The notes beneath the pieces were generated by a model. It made no database searches. It was given only the letters and a program-made list of their open reading frames with translations, and was not told the origin of the DNA. From positions 1 through 64,000 of the forward strand of contig JAFKER010000011.1 of assembly GCA_017308595.1 (NCBI GenBank): a DNA stretch of 64,000 nt, read 5' to 3'. This stretch comes from Afipia sp. GTDB lineage: Bacteria; Pseudomonadota; Alphaproteobacteria; Rhizobiales; Xanthobacteraceae. The stretch's first letter is position 1. Each line of letters starts with the position of its first letter. Position numbers and translations under genes: made by a program. Shown in pieces: positions 33,899 through 42,800 of this stretch.

Positions 33899-35721
33899 GT
33901 TGTTTCGGGCAGGCCAACAGTCCGGCCCGGAAATCCCGCCACATCGAAATAACGCTGATCCAGCACGCGCTGGAATTTCAGCACGGTCTGCAGGCCATTG
34001 GCTGCGGGCTTTCCGCTGACCGTGCCGGTATATCCCTTCGGCGTCGCGCCATTGGGCATCGCTTCCGTCATCACGCGCCCGACGAGGGTGCCTTTCGGTT
34101 TCCGGTCGAGGCCCAGTAACTTCGCAGCCGTGACTCCGACGTCAGCGTTACTGACGGGAAGCAGGTCGACATAGCCTGCTTTGAAGTCCGGTCCGATCGC
34201 CGCCATGAAATTCCTGGTGTCGCCGCGGCTGAAACTGCCGTGCATACCCTGACCCTGACGCAACACGGTATCGGCGACTGAAACCGAACACACGGTCGGC
34301 TCGTCGCAGCCGGACGAATAGGATCGGAAGTTGACCACAATGGCCGGATGCGGCGTGACAGCCTTGCCCTTTAAGCTCAACAAGGAGAGCGGCAATGAGC
34401 CGGGAAAGCGTCCGAGATCGTTATCGACGAAGATGCCGCTGACGTAGTCCTGTTCAAGCAACGCCTTCACGATACGCCCTGCCAGCTTGCGATCTTTTCC
34501 GGGCAGGTAGATCAGATTCGATCCGCCATTCGTTGCGACGACGACGTCCGGTTTTTCTGGGTTCGAGCCGAGCACGCCGTTACCGGCACGCGGATGCGCG
34601 TTATCGGGCACGCGTGCATTCTTGTCGTTCGGATCGAACAGCGGAAGGTTCAGGGCCTTTGCAAGATCGATCGCCAGAAAGCCCATCGGCAAAAAGCCTT
34701 CCGGCGTGTCGCTATAGGTCATCTTGGTGGAGGGGCTGGTCTTGCTCTCTTTCGAGATGGTGGAGAAGCCGTGATCGGCCGAGACGATGATGTTCGTCGA
34801 GTCCGCGAGGCCGAGATCATCCAGCGCCTTGCGCAGTTGCCCGAGATTGTTGTCGGCGTTCTTGATCCCTGCAAGGGCGGTTGGGCCATTAATGCCTGGC
34901 GTGATGGTATTCAGGCTATCGCCGGTGTTGTGCTGCGTGCCGTCGGGATCGCGAGACCAGAACACCAGCACGAACGGCTTGTTGCGGGCCTTGAACATCG
35001 GCAGAACGATCTTGGTGGCGACGTCGGCGAAGTAGGCCTGCTGCTCGATGTTGGCGACGCGGGCACCCGGCGTCTTGAAATCTCCCGCCTTACCGCTTTC
35101 GCCGCGCGAGGGTGTCGCTAGCGGCAGGTTGGCTTTGGTCAGAGCATCTTGCATTTCCTGCGACAGCGGAACGCCGTTTTTGCCGCCGGTGGAATCATCG
35201 ATCACGATGGAATGCAGGCCGGGCCGGTCGGCCCTGTCGGTGTGGTCGAAAATCAGGGTCGGCCCGAGCTTGCCGAGCGCCGCGGTGCTGTATCCTTTTT
35301 CTCGCGCGAGCTTGAGGATCGTCTCCTCGTTGAGATAGTCGCCGCCGAAATGCTCATCGACATCCGCCAGCACGGCGTTGTTCTCAAGGAAGGGGACAAC
35401 CGTGCCGTTGGCATGCGCGATCGGATAGCCCGTATAAATCGTGTTGCTGAAGTCGCCGGTGTCACCGAGATAATGGCCGGTCGCCATCGCCGAGGCGTTG
35501 GCGGTGGTGAAGGTCGGGAAAAGCGAGTGCGAATTGGCGAAATTGACGCCCTTGTCACGCAGGGCGGCCATGACCGGCGCGGTGTCCGGTTTGACCATCA
35601 GGGCGCGCATGCCGTCAGGCACGAACAGGATCAGGTTGCGGGGCCGGTCATTTTGCGCGAAAGCCGCCAAATTCGACAAGGCGAGGGCGCAGATAGCCGT
35701 CATAAGGGTTGTGCGGCGCAT
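33877..35721 (-). CDS. Secreted alkaline-phosphatase-superfamily protein (type I phosphodiesterase/nucleotide pyrophosphatase-like)
   Basis: The protein has 614 residues with a signal peptide (about 1-22, ending AFAQ). The core opens NLILFVPDGMRALMV with the first metal Asp. The nucleophile Thr is probably in SLFPTFTTANASAMATGHYLG, and a second metal site is in SADHGFSTI near 320. An HPA (about 465) and a GDTRNFMAAIGPDF segment complete the metal set. Such enzymes hydrolyse phosphodiesters in the periplasm; the substrate is not known. The sequence is longer than simple members and has an insert about 340-460. The gene is single; the divergent neighbour is the propionyl-CoA carboxylase alpha gene. 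Confidence 0.85.
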   Translation of the reverse strand: MRRTTLMTAICALALSNLAAFAQNDRPRNLILFVPDGMRALMVKPDTAPVMAALRDKGVNFANSHSLFPTFTTANASAMATGHYLGDTGDFSNTIYTGYPIAHANGTVVPFLENNAVLADVDEHFGGDYLNEETILKLAREKGYSTAALGKLGPTLIFDHTDRADRPGLHSIVIDDSTGGKNGVPLSQEMQDALTKANLPLATPSRGESGKAGDFKTPGARVANIEQQAYFADVATKIVLPMFKARNKPFVLVFWSRDPDGTQHNTGDSLNTITPGINGPTALAGIKNADNNLGQLRKALDDLGLADSTNIIVSADHGFSTISKESKTSPSTKMTYSDTPEGFLPMGFLAIDLAKALNLPLFDPNDKNARVPDNAHPRAGNGVLGSNPEKPDVVVATNGGSNLIYLPGKDRKLAGRIVKALLEQDYVSGIFVDNDLGRFPGSLPLSLLSLKGKAVTPHPAIVVNFRSYSSGCDEPTVCSVSVADTVLRQGQGMHGSFSRGDTRNFMAAIGPDFKAGYVDLLPVSNADVGVTAAKLLGLDRKPKGTLVGRVMTEAMPNGATPKGYTGTVSGKPAANGLQTVLKFQRVLDQRYFDVAGFPGRTVGLPETTKTAGAR

Positions 35722-35889
35722 TGGTTTCCCCTGTCTGGGCCGGGTCTTGTTGAGGTGATAAACGGTAGGCCCGTACAGATGTAGTTTCCCCGCGCAACGG
35801 AATTGTTACAATCCCCCGCCCATGCCAAATAGGTGCCCTGCGGCCCCCGGCCGGTCCCGCCCTCGAGACGAGAAGATCAAGTCAATCCC

Positions 35890-37905
35890 ATGTTCAAAAA
35901 GATACTGATCGCCAATCGCGGCGAAATCGCTTGCCGGGTCATCAAGACCGCGCGCCGGATGGGCATCAAGACGGTTGCGGTCTATTCGGAAGCAGACCGC
36001 GACGCGCTTCATGTCGAAATGGCGGACGAGGCCGTGTTCCTTGGCCCTCCGCAGGCCGCCGAGAGCTATCTGGTCATGGACAAGATCGTCGAGGCCTGCC
36101 GCAAGACGGGAGCCGAGGCGGTGCATCCGGGGTACGGTTTCCTGTCCGAGCGCGAGGCGTTCCCGCGCGCGCTGGCGGCGGCCGGGGTGGTCTTCATCGG
36201 ACCAAATCCCGACGCGATCGCTGCGATGGGCGACAAGATCGAATCCAAGAAGGCGGCGGCCAAGGCCAAGGTTTCGACTGTGCCCGGTTATCTGGGTGTG
36301 ATCGAGGACGGCAAGCATGCCGTGAAGATCGCTGACGAGATCGGCTACCCGGTCATGATCAAGGCGTCCGCAGGCGGCGGCGGCAAGGGCATGCGCATCG
36401 CGCATTCGAAATCCGAAGTCGAGGAAGGCTTCAACCTTGCGAAGGCTGAAGCCAAGGCCTCGTTCGGCGACGACCGTGTTTTCGTTGAAAAGTTCATCGT
36501 CGATCCGCGCCACGTCGAAATCCAGGTACTCGGCGACAAGCATGGCAACGTGATCTATCTCGGCGAGCGCGAATGTTCGATCCAGCGCCGCAACCAGAAG
36601 GTCATCGAGGAGGCGCCATCGCCGCTGCTCGATGAGGCGACCCGCCGCAAGATGGGCGAGCAGGCGGTCGCGCTTGCCAAGGCCGTGAACTACGATTCTG
36701 CCGGGACGGTCGAGTTCGTCGCGGGGCAGGACAAGAGCTTCTACTTCCTCGAAATGAACACCCGCCTTCAGGTCGAGCATCCGGTGACCGAACTGATCAC
36801 CGGCATCGATCTGGTCGAGCAGATGATCCGCGTCGCTGCTGGCGAGAAGCTCGCATTGGCGCAGAAGGACGTGACGCTGACCGGTTGGGCCGTCGAGTCC
36901 CGTGTCTATGCCGAAGACCCGTTTCGCAATTTCCTGCCGTCCATCGGGCGGCTGGTGAAATACCGTCCGCCCGCCGAGAGCAAGGTCGGCGACATCACCG
37001 TGCGCAACGACACGGGCGTGCAGGAAGGCGGCGAGATTCCGATCTATTACGATCCGATGATCGCAAAGCTGGTGACACATGCATCGTCGCGTGCTGCCGC
37101 CATCGAGGCGCAGTCGCAGGCGCTGGATGCGTTCTATGTCGACGGCATCCGCCACAACATTCCGTTTCTGTCGGCGCTGATGAATCATCCGCGCTGGCGC
37201 GAAGGCAATCTCTCCACCGGCTTCATCGCCGAGGAGTTCCCGGGTGGCTTCACGGCGCGAACGCCCGAAGGCGACATTGCGAACAGCATTGCGGCGATTG
37301 CTGCGGCGGTGGATCACATTATCGGCGCACGCAAGCGTCAGATTTCCGGCCAGATGCAGGGGCGGGCGGTGTCGCGCGAACGCCGCCGCTCTGTCTGGCT
37401 CGATCGCAGCGAAGTGTTGCTCGAGGTTGCGCGCGAAGGCGACGATATCGCTGTTCGCTTCATCGGTGCAGATGGCAATACCGGTCAGCCGGTGCTGCTG
37501 CGTTCGCAGTGGAAGCCCGGCGATCCGGTCTGGTTCGGCACCATCGGCGGCCGACAGGCGGTTGCGCAGGTTCGCCCGATGCCGAACGGCTTCCGCGTCG
37601 CGCATCAGGGCTTCGAGGTGCCGGTGCAGGTTTACACGGAGACGGAAGCTGCGGCCGCGCGGCTGATGCCGGTCATCTCCGCCGCCGACGCCGGGAAGAA
37701 GGTGCTTTGTCCGATGCCGGGTCTGGTGATCTCCATCGCCGTGACCGAGGGGCAGGAGGTCAAGGCCGGCGAAACGCTGGCCGTGATCGAGGCGATGAAG
37801 ATGCAGAACGTGCTGCGCGCCGAGCGGGATGGCGTGGTGAAGAAAGTCGCTGCCACGCCGGGCGCGACACTGGCGGTCGATGCGCTGATCCTCGAGTTTG
37901 CATGA
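35890..37905 (+). CDS. pccA: Acetyl/propionyl-CoA carboxylase alpha subunit (biotin carboxylase plus biotin carrier)
   Basis: The protein has 671 residues, the length of propionyl-CoA carboxylase alpha chains. Biotin carboxylase starts FKKILIANRGEIACRVIKTA, has ATP-grasp KASAGGGGKGMRIA near 160 and EMNTRLQVEHPVTE near 288. A linker domain follows, and the biotin carrier ends the chain with EAMKMQN, biotin Lys637. It carboxylates biotin with bicarbonate and ATP; the beta chain (not in the window) moves CO2 to propionyl-CoA. The ATG at 35890 matches the family start, though the frame runs up to 35833. The stop is seven bases before the start of an oxaloacetate decarboxylase gene, so the two are translated together. 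Confidence 0.93.
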   Translation: MFKKILIANRGEIACRVIKTARRMGIKTVAVYSEADRDALHVEMADEAVFLGPPQAAESYLVMDKIVEACRKTGAEAVHPGYGFLSEREAFPRALAAAGVVFIGPNPDAIAAMGDKIESKKAAAKAKVSTVPGYLGVIEDGKHAVKIADEIGYPVMIKASAGGGGKGMRIAHSKSEVEEGFNLAKAEAKASFGDDRVFVEKFIVDPRHVEIQVLGDKHGNVIYLGERECSIQRRNQKVIEEAPSPLLDEATRRKMGEQAVALAKAVNYDSAGTVEFVAGQDKSFYFLEMNTRLQVEHPVTELITGIDLVEQMIRVAAGEKLALAQKDVTLTGWAVESRVYAEDPFRNFLPSIGRLVKYRPPAESKVGDITVRNDTGVQEGGEIPIYYDPMIAKLVTHASSRAAAIEAQSQALDAFYVDGIRHNIPFLSALMNHPRWREGNLSTGFIAEEFPGGFTARTPEGDIANSIAAIAAAVDHIIGARKRQISGQMQGRAVSRERRRSVWLDRSEVLLEVAREGDDIAVRFIGADGNTGQPVLLRSQWKPGDPVWFGTIGGRQAVAQVRPMPNGFRVAHQGFEVPVQVYTETEAAAARLMPVISAADAGKKVLCPMPGLVISIAVTEGQEVKAGETLAVIEAMKMQNVLRAERDGVVKKVAATPGATLAVDALILEFA

Positions 37906-37912
37906 GGCTTGC

Positions 37913-38779
37913 ATGGTCCCGCAGGAAAAGCGCGAGGCATTCCGGGCCATCCTGTCGGGCAAGGATGTGATCAAGCCAGGATCGGTTTATGACCCGATCT
38001 CGGCACGGATCGCGGAAGATGTTGGATTCGAACTGGGTCTGTTCGGCGGCTCTGCGGCATCGCTGACGATTTTGGGCGACCCGGACCTGTTGCTGATCAC
38101 GCTCTCCGAATTGGCCGAGCAGGTGCGACGGATTTGCCGCGCCGGAAACATCCCCGTGCTGGTCGATGCCGACCACGGCTACGGCAATGCGCTGAATGTT
38201 CGCCGCACGGTGCAGGAACTCGAAGCTGCAGGCGCAGCGGGCTTGACAATTGAGGACACGTTGCTGCCGCAGGCTTACGGGCAGGCGAAGCCGCAGGTGA
38301 TTTCCATTGATGAGGGTGTCGGCAAGATGAGGGCGGCGCTGAGCGGCCGCTCTGATCTGTCACTCGTTATTGTTGGCCGCACTGGTGCAGCGTCGATCAC
38401 CACGATCGATGACACGGTGGCGCGTGCCAAGGCCTACGAGGCAACGGGTGTCGACGCGCTGTTTTTTACCGGTCTGAAGACGCGGGCCGAACTGCAGGCG
38501 ATCGCTGCTGCAACCAAACTGCCGATCATCATGGGCAGCGCGGATGGTGAATTGGCCGACATGACCTTTCTCGCCAGTCAGCGCGTGCGCGTCGCCAATC
38601 AGGGACATGCGCCTATCGCGGCAGCCACGCAGGCGGTCTATCAGACGCTGAAGGAATTGCGTGACGGCACGGCCCCGAAAAGCCTCCGGGGTCTGCCCTC
38701 AAGTGAACTGACAAATCGCGTGATGCGCGATGCGGACGTGAAGGCGCGCATCGCGGATTTTCTTGGGCTCAAGCAATAA
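37913..38779 (+). CDS. Oxaloacetate decarboxylase (isocitrate lyase/PEP mutase superfamily)
   Basis: The protein has 288 residues. Family features are IKPGSVYDPISARIAEDVGFELGLF-type opening, VDADHGYGNALNV (metal Asp), AGLTIEDTLLPQ and VGRTGAAS. It matches the Mg2+-dependent oxaloacetate decarboxylases of this superfamily, which give pyruvate and bicarbonate. The start at 37913 has GAGG five bases upstream, overlapping the end of pccA; an in-frame ATG at 37898 lies inside pccA. Adjacent placement with a bicarbonate-using carboxylase fits a role in bicarbonate/oxaloacetate balance. Confidence 0.85.
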   Translation: MVPQEKREAFRAILSGKDVIKPGSVYDPISARIAEDVGFELGLFGGSAASLTILGDPDLLLITLSELAEQVRRICRAGNIPVLVDADHGYGNALNVRRTVQELEAAGAAGLTIEDTLLPQAYGQAKPQVISIDEGVGKMRAALSGRSDLSLVIVGRTGAASITTIDDTVARAKAYEATGVDALFFTGLKTRAELQAIAAATKLPIIMGSADGELADMTFLASQRVRVANQGHAPIAAATQAVYQTLKELRDGTAPKSLRGLPSSELTNRVMRDADVKARIADFLGLKQ

Positions 38780-38797
38780 CGCAACACTGGTGGTCCG

Positions 38798-39097
38798 ATG
38801 GTCGACGTCATCCGCCACATCATCGTCAGGGGCAAGGTACAGGGCGTGGGCTATCGCGCCTGGCTTGCGGGCGAAGCAGAGGCGCGCGGGCTTGCCGGAT
38901 GGGCGCGCAACCGCCGGGACGGCACGGTGGAAGCACTGCTCTTCGGATCCGATGAGGCCGTCGCTGCGCTCATTACAAAATGCCAGCACGGACCCGGAAT
39001 GGCGCGCGTGTCGGGGATCGACAATCAGCCAGTGACCGAAGACATGCTGAAACTTCGTACGGCGGGTGAGACGTTTTCCGTTCTGCCGACGATATAG
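38798..39097 (+). CDS. acyP: Acylphosphatase
   Basis: The protein has 99 residues, the typical size. The catalytic signature GKVQGVGYRAW carries Arg20, and Asn38 is in WARNRRDGTVEA. It hydrolyses acyl phosphates such as carbamoyl- or acetyl-phosphate. It follows the oxaloacetate decarboxylase by 18 bases and probably shares its transcript. The LysR gene converges ten bases downstream. Confidence 0.95.
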   Translation: MVDVIRHIIVRGKVQGVGYRAWLAGEAEARGLAGWARNRRDGTVEALLFGSDEAVAALITKCQHGPGMARVSGIDNQPVTEDMLKLRTAGETFSVLPTI

Positions 39098-39106
39098 ACG
39101 CCTGAA

Positions 39107-39961
39107 TTACTTCGCGCCGGCTTCCTTGCGGAATGTCGCTGCGAGAACCCGCAGCGCCGCTTTCTTTGAGGCGTCACTGACCCGCGAATGGAGCATCACC
39201 TTCGATGCGCCGAGTTTCGGCAGGCCGAAAGCTGTTCCGACATCGATCATGCCTGCAGGTGCGATCCGCCGCGCGAGTGGCGCGACGGCCAGTCCCGCGG
39301 CGGCTGCCGCCACGACTGCACTAACACCGCCCCCGACAAAAGATTCGGTCCACTTGACGCGCGACTTGTCGAGCGCGCGAACGGCCATCGCGCGGACGCC
39401 GCAGGGCGCAGCAAGGGCCGCGACACGCAGCGGCTCGCTCCTGTTCCACTGAAAGGCGGGTGAAGCGAACCAGCCGAAATCGTCCGTGCAGAGCACTTCC
39501 CCGCCGCGCCGGCTGCCTTCCTGCCGCACAACGATGGCATCAAGCTCTCCGCCATCGAAAGCATCGAGCAGGGTGCGCGAGAAATCGATGGTCACGGCGA
39601 GTGTCAGCGAGGGCGATGCACCGTTCAGTTTCTCCAGAATGGGCACGAGTTCAGGACCGGCGGCATGATCGCTGATGCCGAGGGTCAGTTGTTGAGCGAC
39701 CGGAGCCGACCCCGACAGCGCGCGGTCATGTGCCGCTATCAATGCGCGGGCATGATTCTGAAACGCTGCGCCGTCTGCCGTGAGGCGGACCGCGCGGGGC
39801 GAGCGTTCGACCAGCCGCTTTTGGAGCGTCGCCTCCAGCCTCTGCAGCTTCATGCTGACGCCGGCCTGCGTCGTTCCAAGGACTTCCGCGGCGCGGGTGA
39901 AGCTCTGCAGGTCGGCCACCAGCAGGAAGGCTTGTACTGTTGGGATGTCCAGCGTGGTCAT
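39107..39961 (-). CDS. LysR-family transcriptional regulator
   Basis: The protein has 284 residues. The helix-turn-helix covers about residues 4-62 (SFTRAAEVLGTTQAGVSMKLQRLE) and the substrate domain follows from about 88. It lies divergent from a tautomerase gene with a 113-base gap that has an 8+8 inverted repeat at 39979-40003, so it most likely controls that gene and itself. The co-inducer is unknown. Confidence 0.9.
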   Translation of the reverse strand: MTTLDIPTVQAFLLVADLQSFTRAAEVLGTTQAGVSMKLQRLEATLQKRLVERSPRAVRLTADGAAFQNHARALIAAHDRALSGSAPVAQQLTLGISDHAAGPELVPILEKLNGASPSLTLAVTIDFSRTLLDAFDGGELDAIVVRQEGSRRGGEVLCTDDFGWFASPAFQWNRSEPLRVAALAAPCGVRAMAVRALDKSRVKWTESFVGGGVSAVVAAAAAGLAVAPLARRIAPAGMIDVGTAFGLPKLGASKVMLHSRVSDASKKAALRVLAATFRKEAGAK

Positions 39962-39978
39962 TTTATCATCATGTATCG

Positions 39979-40003
39979 TTATGATTGAAATATGTAATCA
40001 TAA
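39979..40003. promoter_or_regulatory. Probable LysR operator
   Basis: TTATGATT and AATCATAA are perfect inverted 8-base arms around a 9-base spacer, in the AT-rich gap between the divergent LysR and tautomerase genes, 17 bases before the regulator's start. LysR sites usually have interrupted symmetry of the ATC-N9-GAT or T-N11-A type, which this element fits. Confidence 0.65.
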
Positions 40004-40074
40004 GATATCAATATCATGCGCGGAGGTCTAGTTTCTCGCCACGCGCTGATCGCGCAAGACCCGGAGAAACGACC

Positions 40075-40494
40075 ATGCCCCTCATTACAGTCCAGTACAG
40101 TTCGCAACGTAACGTTACCAAGAGCGACATTGCCGCTGCCGTAACCAAGCTCTCGGCTGATATCCTGCACAAGGACCCGAATGTCACGGCTGTCATCGTG
40201 CAGTCCGTCGATCCGGCGGACTGGTTCGCCGGCGGCCGCTCGCTGGCCGAGCAGAAGCTGGCCAGCGTCTGGGTCGATATTCACATTTCGGACGGCACCA
40301 ACACCAAGGACGAGAAGGCGGATTTCCTCGCCGCAACCTTCAAGCGGATGGATGAACTGCTCGGATCACTGCACAACGAAAGCTATATCTACGTCCACGA
40401 TGCACGGGCGGATGCTTACGGGTTCGGCGGACTGACGCAGGAGCGCCGTTATATCGCGAGTAAGCTCGCGAAGCCGGATAGCGCTGCAGCGTGA
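40075..40494 (+). CDS. 4-oxalocrotonate tautomerase family protein
   Basis: The protein has 139 residues, the size of a fused or long tautomerase. After Met removal it would begin with Pro (MPLITVQYSS), the catalytic base of the superfamily. Other features are KSDIAAAVTKLSADIL, VTAVIVQSV and VWVDIHISDGTNTKDEK. Such enzymes shift enol/keto double bonds or dehalogenate small acids. GGAGA lies eight bases before the ATG. The divergent LysR regulator probably controls it. The substrate is unknown. Confidence 0.8.
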   Translation: MPLITVQYSSQRNVTKSDIAAAVTKLSADILHKDPNVTAVIVQSVDPADWFAGGRSLAEQKLASVWVDIHISDGTNTKDEKADFLAATFKRMDELLGSLHNESYIYVHDARADAYGFGGLTQERRYIASKLAKPDSAAA

Positions 40495-40508
40495 GGAATG
40501 TTCTCAGG

Positions 40509-40536
40509 CCCTTCGGGGATGAAAGTCCTCGAAGGG
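40509..40536. terminator. Intergenic hairpin between convergent genes
   Basis: CCCTTCGGGGA and TCCTCGAAGGG pair over 11 positions with one G-T wobble around a 6-base loop. It lies between the tautomerase stop (40494) and the lipB stop (40559). No T run follows, so strength is doubtful. Confidence 0.5.
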
Positions 40537-40558
40537 GCGCCCTGGTTACGCCCAGGCT

Positions 40559-41266
40559 TCAAATTCCGAAGACCTCTTCAAAGGACTGTTTCAGGGCGAC
40601 ATCAACGTCGTGCATCGTCACCGGCAGGCCGAGATCGACCAGGCTGGTCACGCCATGGCGCGGGTCCTGAACCCCGCAGGGGACGATCCCCGAGAAGTGC
40701 GACAGGTCCGGCTCGACGTTGATGGAAATGCCGTGAAGACTGACCCAGCGTTTCAGACGCACACCGATGGCGGCGATCTTGTCTTCATGAGTGGGACCCT
40801 TCTCGGGCCGAGCCACCCAAACGCCAACGCGGTCCTCGCGGCGCTCGCCGCGAACATTGAACGCGGCGAGGGCGCGGATCGTGAACTGCTCCAGACTGGC
40901 GATATAGGCGCGCACATCGGGACGGCGGCGCTTGAGGTCCAGCATCAGATAGACCACCCGCTGGCCGGGGCCGTGGTAGGTGAATTGCCCGCCGCGCCCG
41001 GTGGCGAACACCGGAAAGCGGGCATCGATCAGGTCATCCGGCCTGGCGCTGGTTCCGGACGTATACAGCGGCGGGTGCTCCAGTAGCCAGACCAGTTCGG
41101 GGGCGTGACCGGCGGCGATGTCCGCTGCCCGCGTCTCCATCACATCCAGCGCGTCCTGATAGGCGACCGGCGAATCGGCGATCAGCCATTCGGCGGGGGG
41201 GCCGGTTTGGGCAAAAAACGACGTCAAAGCAGGGTCTTCGCGCCGGGTCTGGAGGGTATTAACCAT
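40559..41266 (-). CDS. lipB: Octanoyl-(acyl-carrier-protein):protein octanoyltransferase
   Basis: The protein has 235 residues. LipB motifs are [40 protein letters not shown] with the conserved Lys, and [19 protein letters not shown] with the catalytic Cys. It moves octanoate from ACP to lipoyl domains of 2-oxoacid dehydrogenases and the glycine cleavage system. The N-terminal 20 residues are an extension before the core. Start at 41266; the FliN-like gene diverges 15 bases away. Confidence 0.95.
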   Translation of the reverse strand: MVNTLQTRREDPALTSFFAQTGPPAEWLIADSPVAYQDALDVMETRAADIAAGHAPELVWLLEHPPLYTSGTSARPDDLIDARFPVFATGRGGQFTYHGPGQRVVYLMLDLKRRRPDVRAYIASLEQFTIRALAAFNVRGERREDRVGVWVARPEKGPTHEDKIAAIGVRLKRWVSLHGISINVEPDLSHFSGIVPCGVQDPRHGVTSLVDLGLPVTMHDVDVALKQSFEEVFGI

Positions 41267-41281
41267 TGAGTAACCATAACC

Positions 41282-41569
41282 GTGGTGATCTGGCGTTATC
41301 GCTCATTTGTGGATGCGGAAGTCAAAGTGCCAACCCTCGATAACGTCTCCGTCGATCTGATGGTGGTCCTCGGAACCACCTCAATGCCGATCCATCAGGT
41401 GATGCGGCTGAGCCGCGGCGCGATCATCGAATTGGACGCGACGGAGCAGGACGAGGTCAAGGTCCTTGCCAACAATCTGCCGGTCGCCAGCGGCGTCGTG
41501 GTGGTGAACCGCAACCGCATTGCAGTTGAAGTCAAGCAAATGTTGCCCCGGACGCCCGATCACAGGTAG
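41282..41569 (+). CDS. FliM/FliN family (SpoA domain) protein, isolated
   Basis: The protein has about 95 residues. One SpoA domain is seen: [29 protein letters not shown] then [21 protein letters not shown], matching the C-terminal domain of FliN. No other flagellar genes are near, so it may be a dispersed motor-switch part or a secretion-system protein. GTG codons at 41282 or 41309 can start it; I give the longer form, though 41282 lies only 15 bases from the divergent lipB start, which makes 41309 attractive. Confidence 0.8.
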   Translation: MVIWRYRSFVDAEVKVPTLDNVSVDLMVVLGTTSMPIHQVMRLSRGAIIELDATEQDEVKVLANNLPVASGVVVVNRNRIAVEVKQMLPRTPDHR

Positions 41570-41978
41570 TCCAAAAGCTCCTCGATAAAGCCTTGGACAA
41601 AGCCTTCGCCGGGGCCTTGTCCCCCCAATCCTGATTTGTTACACGGGCGCCGTTGATCCGCTCCGGTGCGAATCCGGGGCCGATCTTCTAGCGCTCGTGG
41701 CGGAATTGGTAGACGCGCTGCCTTGAGGTGGCAGTCCGTAACAGGGTGGGGGTTCGAGTCCCTCCGAGCGCACCAAAGATATTTATAAGCCTATGAAATA
41801 TCTTTGCTTTATGCGATTTCGATGCGTCGATCGCAACGCAATGTGCCAATCGAAATCACTCAACTGTCCGATATGCGGCTCGCATGAGCGGGACTTCGCG
41901 CGAACGGCGCTTTTGCCCCACCGGCTTGATCGTTTTCGATAGCTGAGGCGTCGTGGCTGTGACGCCGCACGGGCGATA
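41570..41978. other. 409-base region holding tRNA-Leu
   Basis: Apart from the tRNA at 41691-41775 no gene is supported. About 200 bases between the tRNA and the rutD-like stop show no repeat, att-like duplication of the tRNA end, or terminator that I could recognise. Confidence 0.5.
41691..41775 (+). tRNA. tRNA-Leu (anticodon GAG)
   Basis: An 85-base cloverleaf with a long variable arm: acceptor GCGCTCG/CGAGCGC, anticodon stem CTGCC/GGCAG around loop TTGAGGT (anticodon GAG), T-loop TTCGAGT, encoded CCA at 41773-41775. The long variable arm is normal for Leu tRNAs. Confidence 0.95.
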
Positions 41979-42785
41979 TTACGAGGGACGGTGGCTGACC
42001 GCAGCGGTTGCGGGATGGCCGAGGAATGACAGGACTTTCTCATTGAAAGTATCCGGTCGTGTCACCGTGAATCCGTGGCCGCCATCGGCGACAAGCCAGA
42101 GCTCAGCCTGTGGAAGACCGCCGGCGAGCTTCTCGGAGGCCGTCCACGGGACTAGGACGTCGTCACGCGACGCGGCCACGAGGGTTGGCACACGGATTTC
42201 GGCCAGCCGATCCGCAATATCGAAGGCGAGCAGCGCGCCGATCCGCTTCAGGATGGTCTCTGCTCCCTGGAAATGAGCGATACCCGCTTTCTCTTCCAGC
42301 GCGACATGCTCCGCATTCGCGGATAGCCAATCCGCAGGATAGAGGAAGATGGGCTGAGCCTGGACATAGGCTTCGACACCGCTGTTCTTCAGCAGCTTCG
42401 TGCGCACCGCAAAACATCGTCCCGTATGAGAGTCCGCGCGCGCCCAGGCGTTGACCAGAACCAGCCGGCTGAGCAGAGCGGGCCTTTTGAGTGCTATCGC
42501 CAGCCCCACAAGGCCGCCGAGCGCATGTCCCATGAAGGCGCATCGAGTCACACGCTGCGAATCCAGCATCGCAATGACATCATCCGCCATATGACCGATC
42601 GTGTACGGTTCGGGGAGAGGACCGGCGTTGCGTCCCGTGCCGCGCTGGTCATAGGTCATGATGCGGAAGTGCGGCGTGAGTGCCGCGATCTGCGGTTGCC
42701 AGAACGCCGAGGTGCCCCCCAGTCCGGACGAGAGCACAATGGTTTCGGCGTCCGGATCGGTTCGCCCGCTTATTTCGAAATGCAT
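41979..42785 (-). CDS. rutD: RutD-like alpha/beta hydrolase (aminoacrylate/carbamate hydrolase family)
   Basis: The protein has 268 residues. It resembles E. coli RutD: LSSGLGGTSAFWQPQI at the oxyanion region, DQRGTGRN, and MGHALGGLVGLAIAL, where Ala88 replaces the usual nucleophile Ser. An Ala there is known from RutD, which assists removal of aminoacrylate or carbamate in the pyrimidine Rut pathway. The acid and His positions are represented by SRDDVLVP and DGGHGFTVT. It is the last gene of the minus-strand cluster, 15 bases after the ABC ATPase gene. RutA is absent from the window, so its substrate may differ. Confidence 0.8.
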   Translation of the reverse strand: MHFEISGRTDPDAETIVLSSGLGGTSAFWQPQIAALTPHFRIMTYDQRGTGRNAGPLPEPYTIGHMADDVIAMLDSQRVTRCAFMGHALGGLVGLAIALKRPALLSRLVLVNAWARADSHTGRCFAVRTKLLKNSGVEAYVQAQPIFLYPADWLSANAEHVALEEKAGIAHFQGAETILKRIGALLAFDIADRLAEIRVPTLVAASRDDVLVPWTASEKLAGGLPQAELWLVADGGHGFTVTRPDTFNEKVLSFLGHPATAAVSHRPS

Positions 42786-42800
42786 CAGAGAGTTCCGGTG

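Noticed and set aside
35806..37974. 722-residue open frame on the minus strand
   Set aside because: It is the antisense of pccA, whose protein has clear biotin carboxylase and biotin carrier motifs; the antisense product is His/Arg/Asp-rich with no family features.
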